In this document: positions 1 to 6,490 of the stretch, piece after piece
How the letters are laid out: each line of letters starts with the position of its first letter
Position numbering within the stretch: position 1 is the stretch's first letter
Origin: Phenylobacterium aquaticum
GTDB taxonomy: Bacteria > Pseudomonadota > Alphaproteobacteria > Caulobacterales > Caulobacteraceae
DNA length: 13,891 nt
Assembly (NCBI RefSeq): GCF_947378715.1
Contig: NZ_CANCLE010000108.1
Coordinates: forward strand, 1 to 13,891
Direction of reading: 5' to 3'
Notes under the pieces: generated by a model
What the model saw: only the letters and a program-made list of their open reading frames with translations
Databases searched by the model: none
What the model was told of the DNA's origin: nothing
Made by a program: the position numbers and the translations under genes

Positions 1-2
1 AG

Positions 3-446
3 ATCGCGCCGGAAGAGGAAGGCGTCGACATCTCCAACTGCCGGATCCTGCTGGCCGAGGACCACCCGACCAACCAGAAGGTCGTCCAGATCATCCTGCA
101 GTCGGTAGGCATCGATCCGGTGATCGTCGAGAACGGCGCCCTGGCGATCGAACGGCTGCGGCTGGAGCGCTTCGACGTGGTGCTGATGGACATGCAGATG
201 CCCGAGCTCGACGGACTGAGCGCCACGGCCCTGCTGCGCGAGCATGAGCGCGACCACGGCCTGGAGCGCACCCCGGTGATCATGCTGACCGCCAATGCGC
301 TGGACGAGCATGTCCGGGCCAGCCATGACGCCGGCGCCGACCTGCACCTGTCCAAGCCGATCCGCGCCAGCGCCCTGATCCAGACCATCGTCGACCTGGT
401 CGGCCGTCGGGTCCGCGACGAAGAGCGGGCGCGCGGCGTCGCCTGA
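3..446 (+). CDS. Response-regulator receiver domain, C-terminal end of a probable hybrid sensor histidine kinase (partial)
   Basis: The frame is open from the window edge to TGA at 444-446, so only the last 147 residues are visible. They form one complete CheY-like receiver domain. The acidic pair is in 'LLAEDHPTNQKV' (E19, D20 of the visible part), the phospho-acceptor Asp is D63 in 'LMDMQMPELDG', the switch Thr is T96 in 'MLTAN', and the conserved Lys is K118 in 'LSKPI'. The wording 'AEDHPTNQKV...DMQMPELDG' is typical of receivers at the C-terminus of hybrid histidine kinases, which accept phosphate from their own or a partner kinase and pass it to a phosphotransfer protein. The short tail after the domain carries no output domain. 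That it is a hybrid kinase rather than a stand-alone regulator is an inference, since the start lies outside the window. It converges with the cytochrome gene, with 8 nt between the stop codons. Confidence 0.9.
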   Translation: MAPEEEGVDISNCRILLAEDHPTNQKVVQIILQSVGIDPVIVENGALAIERLRLERFDVVLMDMQMPELDGLSATALLREHERDHGLERTPVIMLTANALDEHVRASHDAGADLHLSKPIRASALIQTIVDLVGRRVRDEERARGVA

Positions 447-454
447 CCCGACGT

Positions 455-802
455 TCAGGGCTGGGAGAGGCTCTGGATATAGGCGGTGAGATTGCGGATC
501 TGCTCGGTCCCCAGCTGTTGGGGTGGCATCTCATAGTGGCCGATCTTGGAGATCTGGCCCAACCGGTCCTCCAGACTGATCTCGTTATACCGGCCAGCTA
601 TGACCACGAAGCGCGGCGCGCCGGCGTTGCGGCTGTCGTCGCCAGGCCCGATGCCATGGCAACGGGCGCAGGTCTGGGCGGCATAGGCCCGGCCCTGCTC
701 TGAGGCCGTGTCAGGGGCCATCGCGACCGCAGGCGGCGCAGCCTGGGCGCATCCGGAGACCGCGAGGCTGGCCAGGACCAGAGCGAGCGACTTAAGGCGC
801 AT
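455..802 (-). CDS. Small exported class I c-type cytochrome, probable lipoprotein
   Basis: A protein of 115 residues. The N-terminus is a signal peptide (positive start, hydrophobic residues 6-16) ending in V-S-G-C18, which fits a lipobox; cleavage after 'AQA' by signal peptidase I is the alternative. One haem-binding motif C45-A-R-C48-H49 is present, and M92 in 'GHYEMPP' is the likely distal axial ligand. This is the layout of a mono-haem class I cytochrome c, an electron carrier in the periplasm or anchored to a membrane. The ATG at 802 is preferred over an in-frame GTG at 817 because GGGAGG sits 5 nt upstream of it and the upstream residues do not fit a signal peptide. The M61 peptidase gene ends 62 bp upstream on the same strand, so co-transcription is possible. 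The redox partner cannot be read from the context. Confidence 0.85.
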   Translation of the reverse strand: MRLKSLALVLASLAVSGCAQAAPPAVAMAPDTASEQGRAYAAQTCARCHGIGPGDDSRNAGAPRFVVIAGRYNEISLEDRLGQISKIGHYEMPPQQLGTEQIRNLTAYIQSLSQP

Positions 803-864
803 GGCGACCTCCCACATTCAAACCTCAGGATCGCACGAAGCGGGCCCGGCGAACTTGACCAGGG

Positions 865-2787
865 TCAATGGCGCGGTGTCAGGATATCGCCCAACAGGTC
901 CGGCGTCCCCTCGATCCGCTCCAGGCGCGGATAGCGCAGGCCCTCGGCCCAGGGGATTCGCACCGTGCGATAGCGCTCGCCAGCCTTGATGATCAGCTCG
1001 ACCGGGGGCCCGGCGCCCCGCGCCGCCTCGATGGCGTTCTTCAGTCGGTCCGCGTCAAAGCTCATTCCATTGACGGCGATGATCTTCTGGCTGGCGGTGA
1101 GGCCCGCCTTGAAAGCCGGGCCATCCCACTGAACAGCGATCAGCTCGCCATCCTTGTTCAGCACCACGCCCAGGGAATAGGTCAGATCGGTCGTCTTGCG
1201 GCGAAGCTCCGCGCTCTTGAAATAGGAGGTGGGCGTGTTGGTGTAGATCAGGCGATAGCCGCCACGCTTCAGGCCATCCAGCGGCGCGCCCGGGCCGTGG
1301 CTGGCCAGCCGCGTCGAGAGAAAGCCCGCCCAGTCATAGGGTTGGACGGCGTTCAGGGTCTTCACCACCGCGTCGAACTGATAGGTCAGCTGGCTCCAGT
1401 CGCCGTCATTGACCCCGAAGAAGGCCCTGGCGAAGTCGTCGAGCGACTTCTTCCCCTTGGACTGCTCCCGGATCAGGGTGTCGGCGTCGAGCCAGATCAG
1501 CTGGCCTTCCGAATAATAGTCCTCGCTGCGCTGCCAGCTGGTCCAGGGCAGGGGCCGGCGGTTGGCGACCACGGGATCGTTGGTGGTGTCGCTCATCTGG
1601 CGCCAGGTGCGCCCGACCCGGTTGTCATAGGTCGCCGCTGTCGAGGCGATGGCGTCGAGCGCTTCCTGCCTGGTCAGCAGGCCAGAACGCGCGGCCAGAA
1701 CAAAGCCCCAGTACTGGGTCTGGCCCTCATAGACCCACAGCAGGCTGTCGCCCATCGGGGTGTTGAAGTTCGGCGTCCACAGGTCTGCGGGGCGGCGGTA
1801 CTTGCCGTTCCAGGAGTGGGTGTATTCGTGGGCCAGCAGATCACGGGTGGCCGCCAGCTTGTCCCAGTCGAGGAAGTAGCGGGGCAGGGTCCCGTCCTCG
1901 CTGGACCTCTGGTGCTCCAGGCCTATGCCGCCCATCCGGTCCGACAGGGAAAACAGGAAGTCATAGTGGTCGTAATGGCGCGCGCCATAGAGCCGGTCCG
2001 CCTGGGCGACCATGGCCCTGTGGGCCTCCAGCTGCTTGGGCGTAATATCCAGAAGGTCCGGATCGTCAGCCATGACATTCAGCGTCACCCGTGAACGGCC
2101 GCCGGGATCCAGGTCGATCTTCTTCATCCAGCGTCCGGCGTACATCGGGGAATCCACCAGGGTGTCGAAGCCCACCGGCTTGAAGCTGACCACGCCATCG
2201 GCGGTCTGGGCCGGCTCAAGCGCCGTGCCATAGCTCCAGCCCTCCGGCAGGCGGATGCTGGCGGCGACCTGGATCTGGCGTGTGAAATATCCCGCCGGAT
2301 AGAGCGCCATGTTGTTCCACTGGACGTCCATCATCTCGGGCGTGATGACGATCCGGCCCTGATCGGGGGCGGTGGGGGACAGATACTGGAACTCCGCGAC
2401 GAGCTCGGTCGCACCGGCCGGGACCTCGACATGGAAGGCGCCGACCTCGACGGGATCGCGAATCCATTCCACCCGCTGGCCCCCGGCGGTGATGATCAGG
2501 CCGGCCAAATTGTAGAGTTCGCCCGCCTGCCAGTGCTTGCCGGGCAGCCAGCGCGGGAACAACAGGGTCATGGGCCCGGCGCCGGCGACAGGAATCGTCT
2601 CGCGGACATTGAAGATGCGACGGTCCAGATCCGTGGCGTCGACGGCGAGCTTAAGCACCCCCGGATAGGCGATATCCCTAGGCGCAGGAAGGGCTGGCGA
2701 GGGGGGAAGGGGCTGTGGCCCGACCGACTGGGCGAGGGCCGCGGGGGCGATCAGGAAAAGGGCGAAGACGAAGACTGCGCGTTTCAA
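865..2787 (-). CDS. Exported M61-family metallopeptidase (glycyl aminopeptidase type) with C-terminal PDZ domain
   Basis: About 640 residues. A signal peptide is clear ('KRAVFVFALFLIAPAALA|QS'). The catalytic zinc motif H320-E321-Y-T-H324 lies in 'LLAHEYTHSWNGK', and a downstream Glu in 'LLWVYEGQTQYWG' (about residue 354) is the likely third zinc ligand. Just before the zinc motif lies 'GGIGLEHQRSS', a family signature. A PDZ domain follows near the C-terminus ('SLGVVLNKDGE...GLTASQKIIAVNG'). This order (beta-rich N-domain, thermolysin-like domain, PDZ) is that of peptidase family M61, whose characterised member from Sphingomonas removes N-terminal Gly/Ala. It probably acts in the periplasm. 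I chose a TTG start at 2787 because it places the signal peptide at the extreme N-terminus and has a weak GGGAA upstream. ATG at 2832 and GTG at 2874 are in-frame alternatives with poorer fit. Confidence 0.9.
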   Translation of the reverse strand: MKRAVFVFALFLIAPAALAQSVGPQPLPPSPALPAPRDIAYPGVLKLAVDATDLDRRIFNVRETIPVAGAGPMTLLFPRWLPGKHWQAGELYNLAGLIITAGGQRVEWIRDPVEVGAFHVEVPAGATELVAEFQYLSPTAPDQGRIVITPEMMDVQWNNMALYPAGYFTRQIQVAASIRLPEGWSYGTALEPAQTADGVVSFKPVGFDTLVDSPMYAGRWMKKIDLDPGGRSRVTLNVMADDPDLLDITPKQLEAHRAMVAQADRLYGARHYDHYDFLFSLSDRMGGIGLEHQRSSEDGTLPRYFLDWDKLAATRDLLAHEYTHSWNGKYRRPADLWTPNFNTPMGDSLLWVYEGQTQYWGFVLAARSGLLTRQEALDAIASTAATYDNRVGRTWRQMSDTTNDPVVANRRPLPWTSWQRSEDYYSEGQLIWLDADTLIREQSKGKKSLDDFARAFFGVNDGDWSQLTYQFDAVVKTLNAVQPYDWAGFLSTRLASHGPGAPLDGLKRGGYRLIYTNTPTSYFKSAELRRKTTDLTYSLGVVLNKDGELIAVQWDGPAFKAGLTASQKIIAVNGMSFDADRLKNAIEAARGAGPPVELIIKAGERYRTVRIPWAEGLRYPRLERIEGTPDLLGDILTPRH

Positions 2788-2930
2788 TGGCGATTCCCGC
2801 TGGATTGCGGCGCGCTGGCGCCGCAGAAGCATCCTGGGATATCCCGAGGTCTCGACATATGTCGATGCCGCCACACAAATCTGTCGTCTTCCGCCTTGGT
2901 CTTGTTGGCGGTTTCAGTTTCCGCGTAGGT

Positions 2931-2987
2931 TGCCCCAAGAGGCTGTGGAGCGATTCATATCGCGTCGCGTTCTACGGGCTTGGGGCA
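2931..2987 (+). promoter_or_regulatory. Nested inverted repeats in the leader of the CapD-like gene
   Basis: A perfect 9-bp inverted repeat, TGCCCCAAG (2931-2939) and CTTGGGGCA (2979-2987), encloses a smaller one, GCGAT-tcat-ATCGC (2950-2963). The right outer arm ends directly before the Shine-Dalgarno AGGAGA (2988-2993) of the dehydratase gene. In RNA this would give a two-stem leader; in DNA the outer arms could be an operator. The region 2788-2998 also has to hold the promoters of the two divergent genes, but I see no convincing -35/-10 pair. Confidence 0.35.
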
Positions 2988-2998
2988 GGAGAGAACAT

Positions 2999-4156
2999 AT
3001 GAGTGGGCTTGCCGCCGCCGGCCCGGAGGATTCAGTGCGTCTCCTGGCTCTGGGTGAGCTTCTGGGACGTCCTGCTATCGCCTTCGACGAGTTCCCGGTG
3101 CGCAAATTGATTCGGAACCGCCGTATCCTGGTGACAGGTGCGGGCGGTTCGATTGGTGCTGAGTTGGTGCGTCAGATCGCGGCCCTGGGCCCGGCCCACG
3201 TGACCCTGGTCGAGAACTCCGAGTTCAACCTCTACGCCATCGACCAGTATCTGCGGGAACATCGGCCGGAGCTGTCGCGCTCGGCGGTGTTCTGCGACAT
3301 CCGCGACCGCGATGTGCTGTTCGACTGGTTCGCCCGCGAGCAGCCGGACGTGGTGTTCCACGCGGCGGCGCTGAAGCACGTGCCGATGGCCGAGGCTCAT
3401 CCGCTGGAATCGGTCCGCACCAATCTGTTGGGCGCCTGCAATGTCGCCGACGCCTGCGCGCTCCACGCCGTCGGCGTGATGGTGTTCGTATCGACCGACA
3501 AGGCGGTCAATCCGCTCAGTGTCATGGGCGCCGCCAAGCGCGCCGCCGAGGCCTATTGCCAGGCCATGGACGTCGAGGCCGGACCGACCCGGTTCGTCTC
3601 CGTCCGGTTCGGCAACGTGCTGGGCTCCTCCGGCTCCGTGGCGCCGCTGTTCCAGCGCCAGATCGCCGAGGGCGGCCCGATCACCCTGACCCACCCCGAT
3701 GTCAGCCGCTACTTCATGACCTTGGGCGAGGCCGTCTCGCTGCTGCTCCAGGCCGCGACCCTGCGCGACATGCCCTCCGAGGTGCGTGGCGGGGTCTATG
3801 TGATGGATATCGGCGACCCGATCCGCATCGCCGACCTGGCCCGCCTGATGATCCGGATGGCCGGTCGCCGGCCGGAGCAGGACATCGAAGTGCGCATCGT
3901 CGGGCTGCGGCCAGGCGAGAAGCTCGACGAGGAACTGGTGCACCCGGATGAGAAGCGCATCCTGCGCACCGCTTCAGGCCTCAGCCTGGTGGGGCCGCGC
4001 ACTCAGCCGCTCGCCAATCTGCGGGCGCAGTTCAGCGAGATCGAGCGCATCGTCCACACCCTGGACCGCGCCGAGACCCTGCGGCTGCTGAAGACCCTGG
4101 TGCCGGAATACGACCCCATCGGATCGGTTGAGCCCGCCTTGGCGGTGGGCCACTGA
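2999..4156 (+). CDS. Soluble CapD/FlaA1-type UDP-sugar 4,6-dehydratase (polysaccharide biosynthesis protein)
   Basis: A protein of 385 residues of the extended short-chain dehydrogenase fold. The NAD(P)-binding glycine motif is 'VTGAGGSIGAELV' (G47, G50, G53). 'FHAAALKHVPMAE' is a CapD/FlaA1 hallmark. The active-site region 'STDKAVNPLSVMGAAKR' has the family's Met-x3-Lys in place of Tyr-x3-Lys. 'RFGNVLGSSGSVAPLF' and the late 'GLRPGEKLDEEL' are also family signatures. Relatives remove water from UDP-GlcNAc or similar to give a 4-keto-6-deoxy sugar for O-antigen, capsule or protein glycans. Membrane FlaA1/PglF forms have N-terminal transmembrane helices; here only a short stretch ('LGELLGRPAIAFDEF') precedes the Rossmann fold, so the enzyme is predicted to be cytosolic. 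A WbqV-like O-antigen role is possible but unproven. The ATG at 2999 is chosen because AGGAGA lies just upstream; an in-frame TTG at 2930 lacks this. Confidence 0.88.
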   Translation: MSGLAAAGPEDSVRLLALGELLGRPAIAFDEFPVRKLIRNRRILVTGAGGSIGAELVRQIAALGPAHVTLVENSEFNLYAIDQYLREHRPELSRSAVFCDIRDRDVLFDWFAREQPDVVFHAAALKHVPMAEAHPLESVRTNLLGACNVADACALHAVGVMVFVSTDKAVNPLSVMGAAKRAAEAYCQAMDVEAGPTRFVSVRFGNVLGSSGSVAPLFQRQIAEGGPITLTHPDVSRYFMTLGEAVSLLLQAATLRDMPSEVRGGVYVMDIGDPIRIADLARLMIRMAGRRPEQDIEVRIVGLRPGEKLDEELVHPDEKRILRTASGLSLVGPRTQPLANLRAQFSEIERIVHTLDRAETLRLLKTLVPEYDPIGSVEPALAVGH

Positions 4157-4170
4157 GTTGAATTGAGGCA

Positions 4171-4215
4171 GTTGTTGAAGTTGTATGCGCGCGCCCTCGG
4201 GCGCGCGGCAACAAC
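4171..4215. terminator. Probable bidirectional terminator hairpin between convergent genes
   Basis: The core is a perfect 9-bp inverted repeat, CGCGCGCCC (4188-4196) and GGGCGCGCG (4199-4207). Flanking GTTGTTG (4171-4177) and CAACAAC (4209-4215) can pair as an outer stem, with a bulged region on the left arm. It lies between the stop of the dehydratase gene (4156) and the stop of the BLUF gene (4239). No long T tract follows on either strand, so the terminator call rests on stem strength and position. Confidence 0.55.
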
Positions 4216-4238
4216 GACTAACTTATTGATTTGTAAAA

Positions 4239-4667
4239 CTAATCCCCGCGATTGAGGATCGAGGCGGTCGCCACCAGCTCGCCCAGCAGGGACATGGTGG
4301 CCTGGCCGGAGCAGTCGAACGGATCGAGCTCGACGCGCTTGAAGTACTTCAGCAGCAGCGACGGGTTGAGCTTGGCGATGCTGACCTGGCCCATGGTCCA
4401 GCCACCGAACCGCCGCTCGGTGATCTCCTCATAGCTGAGGATGCGGACCTGCTGGTGGCGGTCATCGCGGACGATGGCGTTGAACAGCTCACAGACCTCG
4501 TCGCGCCCGCCTTCGATCACCTGGATGAACAGGTTGTCGGAGACGCAGAGCAGGCCGGTGATCCCCAGAGCGGGGTTGTTCTTGCGCGACTGCTCCAGGA
4601 TCTTGTCGAGGGCCGCGCCCTGGATCGAGGGGGTGGGGCGGCTGGCGTAGAGGCAACGAACGAGCAT
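4239..4667 (-). CDS. Short BLUF-domain blue-light photoreceptor
   Basis: 142 residues: a BLUF domain of about 95 residues plus a short helical C-terminal tail without an output domain. The flavin-site residues are all present at the family spacing: Y7 (in 'RCLYAS'), N31 (in 'NPALGITGLL'), Q49 (in 'LFIQVIEG'), W90 and M92 (in 'FGGWTMG'). Offsets from the Tyr are 24, 42, 83 and 85, the same as I recall for AppA (Y21, N45, Q63, W104, M106). The photocycle should therefore be intact: FAD binding and the Tyr/Gln hydrogen-bond switch under blue light. Short BLUF proteins signal by binding a partner, which is not identifiable here. The gene begins 7 nt after the folE stop codon on the same strand, so the two are almost certainly co-transcribed. 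That suggests light control of, or a physical link to, pterin synthesis, which is an inference. Confidence 0.93.
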   Translation of the reverse strand: MLVRCLYASRPTPSIQGAALDKILEQSRKNNPALGITGLLCVSDNLFIQVIEGGRDEVCELFNAIVRDDRHQQVRILSYEEITERRFGGWTMGQVSIAKLNPSLLLKYFKRVELDPFDCSGQATMSLLGELVATASILNRGD

Positions 4668-4674
4668 CTGGCCC

Positions 4675-5403
4675 TCAGCTCCTGTGCTTCAGCAGCGAGA
4701 GGAACTCGCTGCGCAGATTGTGGTCCTTCAGGAAGGACCCGCGCATGACACTGTTGATCATCATGGTCTCGCTGTCCTTCACCCCGCGCCAGTGCATGCA
4801 GAAGTGATCGGCCTCCATGACCACGGCCAGACCGTCGGGACGGACCTTCTCCATCAGGAGCTCGGCCATCTGGGTGATGGCCTCCTCCTGGATCTGGGGG
4901 CGGGACATGACCCATTCGGCCAGGCGGGAATATTTCGACAGGCCGATCAGGTTGGAATGTTCATTGGGCATCAGCCCGACCCACAGGCGGCCCATGATCG
5001 GGCAGAAGTGGTGGCTACAGGCGCTGCGCACCGTGATCGGGCCGACGATCATCAGCTCGTTCAGCGAGGCGGCGTTGGGGAACTCCGTCACCGGCGGCGC
5101 CTCGGCATAGCGGCCGCGGAACACCTCGGTGACATACATCTTGGCGACCCGGCGCGCGGTGTCGTGGGTGTTGTGGTCGCTCTCGGTGTCGATCACCAGG
5201 CTCTCGAGCACGCCCTTGAACTTGCCCTCGACCTCGGTCAGCAGGGCTTCAAGCTCCCCGGGCTCCAGGAAGGCGGAGATGTTGTCGTTGGCGTGGAACC
5301 GCTTCTTCGACTTCTTGATACGCGCCCGGATCCTGGCGGAGACGGGTTCCTGCTCGGGCGGTGGCTTCAAGGCGCAGCTCTTCTCATCTGGGGACCGCTC
5401 CAC
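4675..5403 (-). CDS. folE: GTP cyclohydrolase I
   Basis: 242 residues. It catalyses GTP to 7,8-dihydroneopterin triphosphate, the first step of folate and other pterin synthesis, in the cytosol. The zinc ligands are visible: C129 and H132 in 'RSACSHHFCPIMG' and C202 in 'ADHFCMHWRGV'. Other family segments are 'HNTHDTARRVAKMYVTE', 'GLSKYSRLAEW' and the C-terminal 'SETMMINSVMRGSF'. Bacterial FolE is usually about 190-220 residues; here a charged N-terminal extension of about 40 residues ('RIRARIKKSKKRFHANDN') precedes the core. The GTG start at 5403 has no Shine-Dalgarno, and a TGA lies in frame 21 nt upstream; TTG at codon 12 is an alternative. The gene lies between a Nudix hydrolase (76 bp upstream, same strand) and a BLUF sensor (7 bp downstream). 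It may be a second, light-linked FolE rather than the main folate enzyme. Confidence 0.93.
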   Translation of the reverse strand: MERSPDEKSCALKPPPEQEPVSARIRARIKKSKKRFHANDNISAFLEPGELEALLTEVEGKFKGVLESLVIDTESDHNTHDTARRVAKMYVTEVFRGRYAEAPPVTEFPNAASLNELMIVGPITVRSACSHHFCPIMGRLWVGLMPNEHSNLIGLSKYSRLAEWVMSRPQIQEEAITQMAELLMEKVRPDGLAVVMEADHFCMHWRGVKDSETMMINSVMRGSFLKDHNLRSEFLSLLKHRS

Positions 5404-5479
5404 ACTTAGAACAAGCGCGGGTCAGCCGTGACACTTATTCGGATGAGCGGCCGCCACGGATGCGTCTGAGGGCGGAAAT

Positions 5480-5905
5480 TCAGATCCAGGCCGCATCGCC
5501 CAGAACTTCGAGCGCGCGGCGGGCGGACAGGGTCAGGGGGCTCGGGAGATCGTTGCGCCCGAACCAGCCGATCGCCTCCAGCGCCTGGGGCTCGCGATTG
5601 ACGGGCTCGCCCTCGATGAGGCTGGCGCGATAGGTCGGCGCGACCCAATGGGTTCCCGCCTCCAGGTCGATCTGGTCGACGATGCAGATCAGCGCACCGA
5701 CCGCGATGACCACCCCGACCTCTTCAAGGATCTCCCGGGCCACGGTCTCGACCAGGCGCTCGCCGAAATCCACCTTGCCGCCCGGCAGGCCCCAGCACCC
5801 CGCCTCAGGCGCCCTCAGCCGCTTGACCAACAGCAACTGGCCGGGCCGGCGGGTGATGAAGGCGCCGACACCCACGCGGGGCGGAGAAGGCGATGGATTG
5901 CTCAT
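5480..5905 (-). CDS. Nudix hydrolase (NUDT15/AtNUDT1-like), candidate dihydroneopterin-triphosphate pyrophosphatase
   Basis: 141 residues. The Nudix box is complete and canonical: G-x5-E-x7-R-E-U-x-E-E-x-G-U, seen as 'GGKVDFGERLVE' followed by 'TVAREILEEVGV'. These acidic residues bind the metal for pyrophosphate-bond cleavage. The flanks ('VGVGAFI' before the box; 'EPQALEAIGWFGRNDLPSPL' after) resemble NUDT15 and plant NUDT1, nucleotide-triphosphate pyrophosphohydrolases. AtNUDT1 acts on dihydroneopterin triphosphate, the FolE product, and folE begins 76 bp downstream on the same strand. That makes a FolQ-type role a reasonable guess, but oxidised-nucleotide cleaning (MutT-like) fits the sequence equally well. 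The ATG at 5905 is preferred because the domain begins about 10 residues later; the frame stays open upstream to 6061 but that stretch is Arg-rich and does not look like protein. Confidence 0.85.
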   Translation of the reverse strand: MSNPSPSPPRVGVGAFITRRPGQLLLVKRLRAPEAGCWGLPGGKVDFGERLVETVAREILEEVGVVIAVGALICIVDQIDLEAGTHWVAPTYRASLIEGEPVNREPQALEAIGWFGRNDLPSPLTLSARRALEVLGDAAWI

Positions 5906-5974
5906 ATTTTGGACCCGACCTGAGGCCGGCCAGCCATACGAGGCCGCAAGACACCTGCGCAATAGGCAGGCGTG

Positions 5975-6004
5975 GGACCGTCGCGCCCGAAGGTGCGACG
6001 GTCC
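5975..6004 (-). terminator. Stem-loop terminator with UUCG tetraloop after the Ala-rich lipoprotein gene
   Basis: A perfect 10-bp inverted repeat, GGACCGTCGC (5975-5984) and GCGACGGTCC (5995-6004). Read on the minus strand, the loop itself folds as CC-TTCG-GG, so the RNA has a long stem capped by a UUCG tetraloop. It begins 11 nt after the TAA of the lipoprotein gene (6015-6017). No U tract follows in the minus direction; the plus direction is followed by CTCTTATTT. Confidence 0.6.
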
Positions 6005-6014
6005 GGAAGACCTC

Positions 6015-6362
6015 TTATTTCGGCGGCGCGTTGGCGGCCTTGGCCGCAGCGGCGGCGTCATTGGCGGCCTGGGCGGAATCGGCGGCCGAATTGGCGGCGG
6101 CGGCGCTGTTCATGGCCGCGCTGTTGGCGTTGGCGGCGTTCTCAGCGGCGGAGGCCGCGGGCGCGGCGGCGGCGGCGCCGGCGGAGCCCGCCGCGTTCAT
6201 GGCGGCGGCGTTGGCGGCATTGGCCGCCGTGTTGGCGGAGGCCGCGGCGGCGGTGGCCGCATCCGCATTAGCCTGCGTGGTGTCAGCCGGCTTGCTGCAG
6301 GCGGCGATGGACAGGGCCGCGAGCGCGGCGGTGGCCAGGAGAATGGTGCGAGAAGTCCGCAT
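6015..6362 (-). CDS. Alanine/asparagine-rich lipoprotein of unknown function
   Basis: 115 residues. A lipoprotein signal peptide is visible: basic start 'MRTSR', hydrophobic stretch 7-19, and lipobox I-A-A-C22. The mature chain of about 93 residues is extremely biased: roughly half Ala, with Asn and Ser as the main others, few charges, and irregular units such as 'AANAANAAAMNAA' and 'SAAMNSAAAANSAADSA'. At the DNA level this appears as many 'ttggcggc' units. It has no recognisable domain. The pattern could form a long alanine-zipper-like helix, as in Lpp/OprI-type outer-membrane lipoproteins, or a disordered tether; neither is shown. ATG at 6362 is chosen because it gives a clean signal peptide and has GGAAAC upstream; another ATG seven codons earlier (6383) is less likely. 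A stem-loop follows the stop codon. I infer an envelope location. Confidence 0.75.
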   Translation of the reverse strand: MRTSRTILLATAALAALSIAACSKPADTTQANADAATAAAASANTAANAANAAAMNAAGSAGAAAAAPAASAAENAANANSAAMNSAAAANSAADSAQAANDAAAAAKAANAPPK

Positions 6363-6490
6363 GATGTTTCCGTCCCTTGTCATTGGCCTCGCCGCAGAAG
6401 CGCAGCACGAGGTCTGGCGCTTGCTGTCTGCGTGGCCACGACAACCAACCCTCGGCGGGACTGAACGTTCCGGCCGCCGCTTCGCGGGCC

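Noticed and set aside
868..2094. Long plus-strand open frame of about 400 codons opposite the M61 peptidase gene
   Set aside because: It is the antisense shadow of a gene with clear catalytic motifs in a GC-rich genome; its translation is Gly/Ala/Arg/Gln/His-rich without recognisable motifs.
3032..3943. Minus-strand open frame of about 300 codons opposite the CapD-like gene
   Set aside because: His/Gly/Gln-rich translation typical of reverse frames of GC-rich genes, with no motif or ribosome site.
5404..5479. Gap between Nudix and folE considered for a riboswitch or light-responsive promoter
   Set aside because: Too short for a known pterin/THF riboswitch, and no convincing sigma-factor or LitR-type motif could be seen.
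6020..6280. Repeated 'ttggcggc' units considered as a tandem repeat or array
   Set aside because: Unit spacing is irregular and follows codons of Ala/Asn in a lipoprotein gene, so the repetition is explained by the protein.
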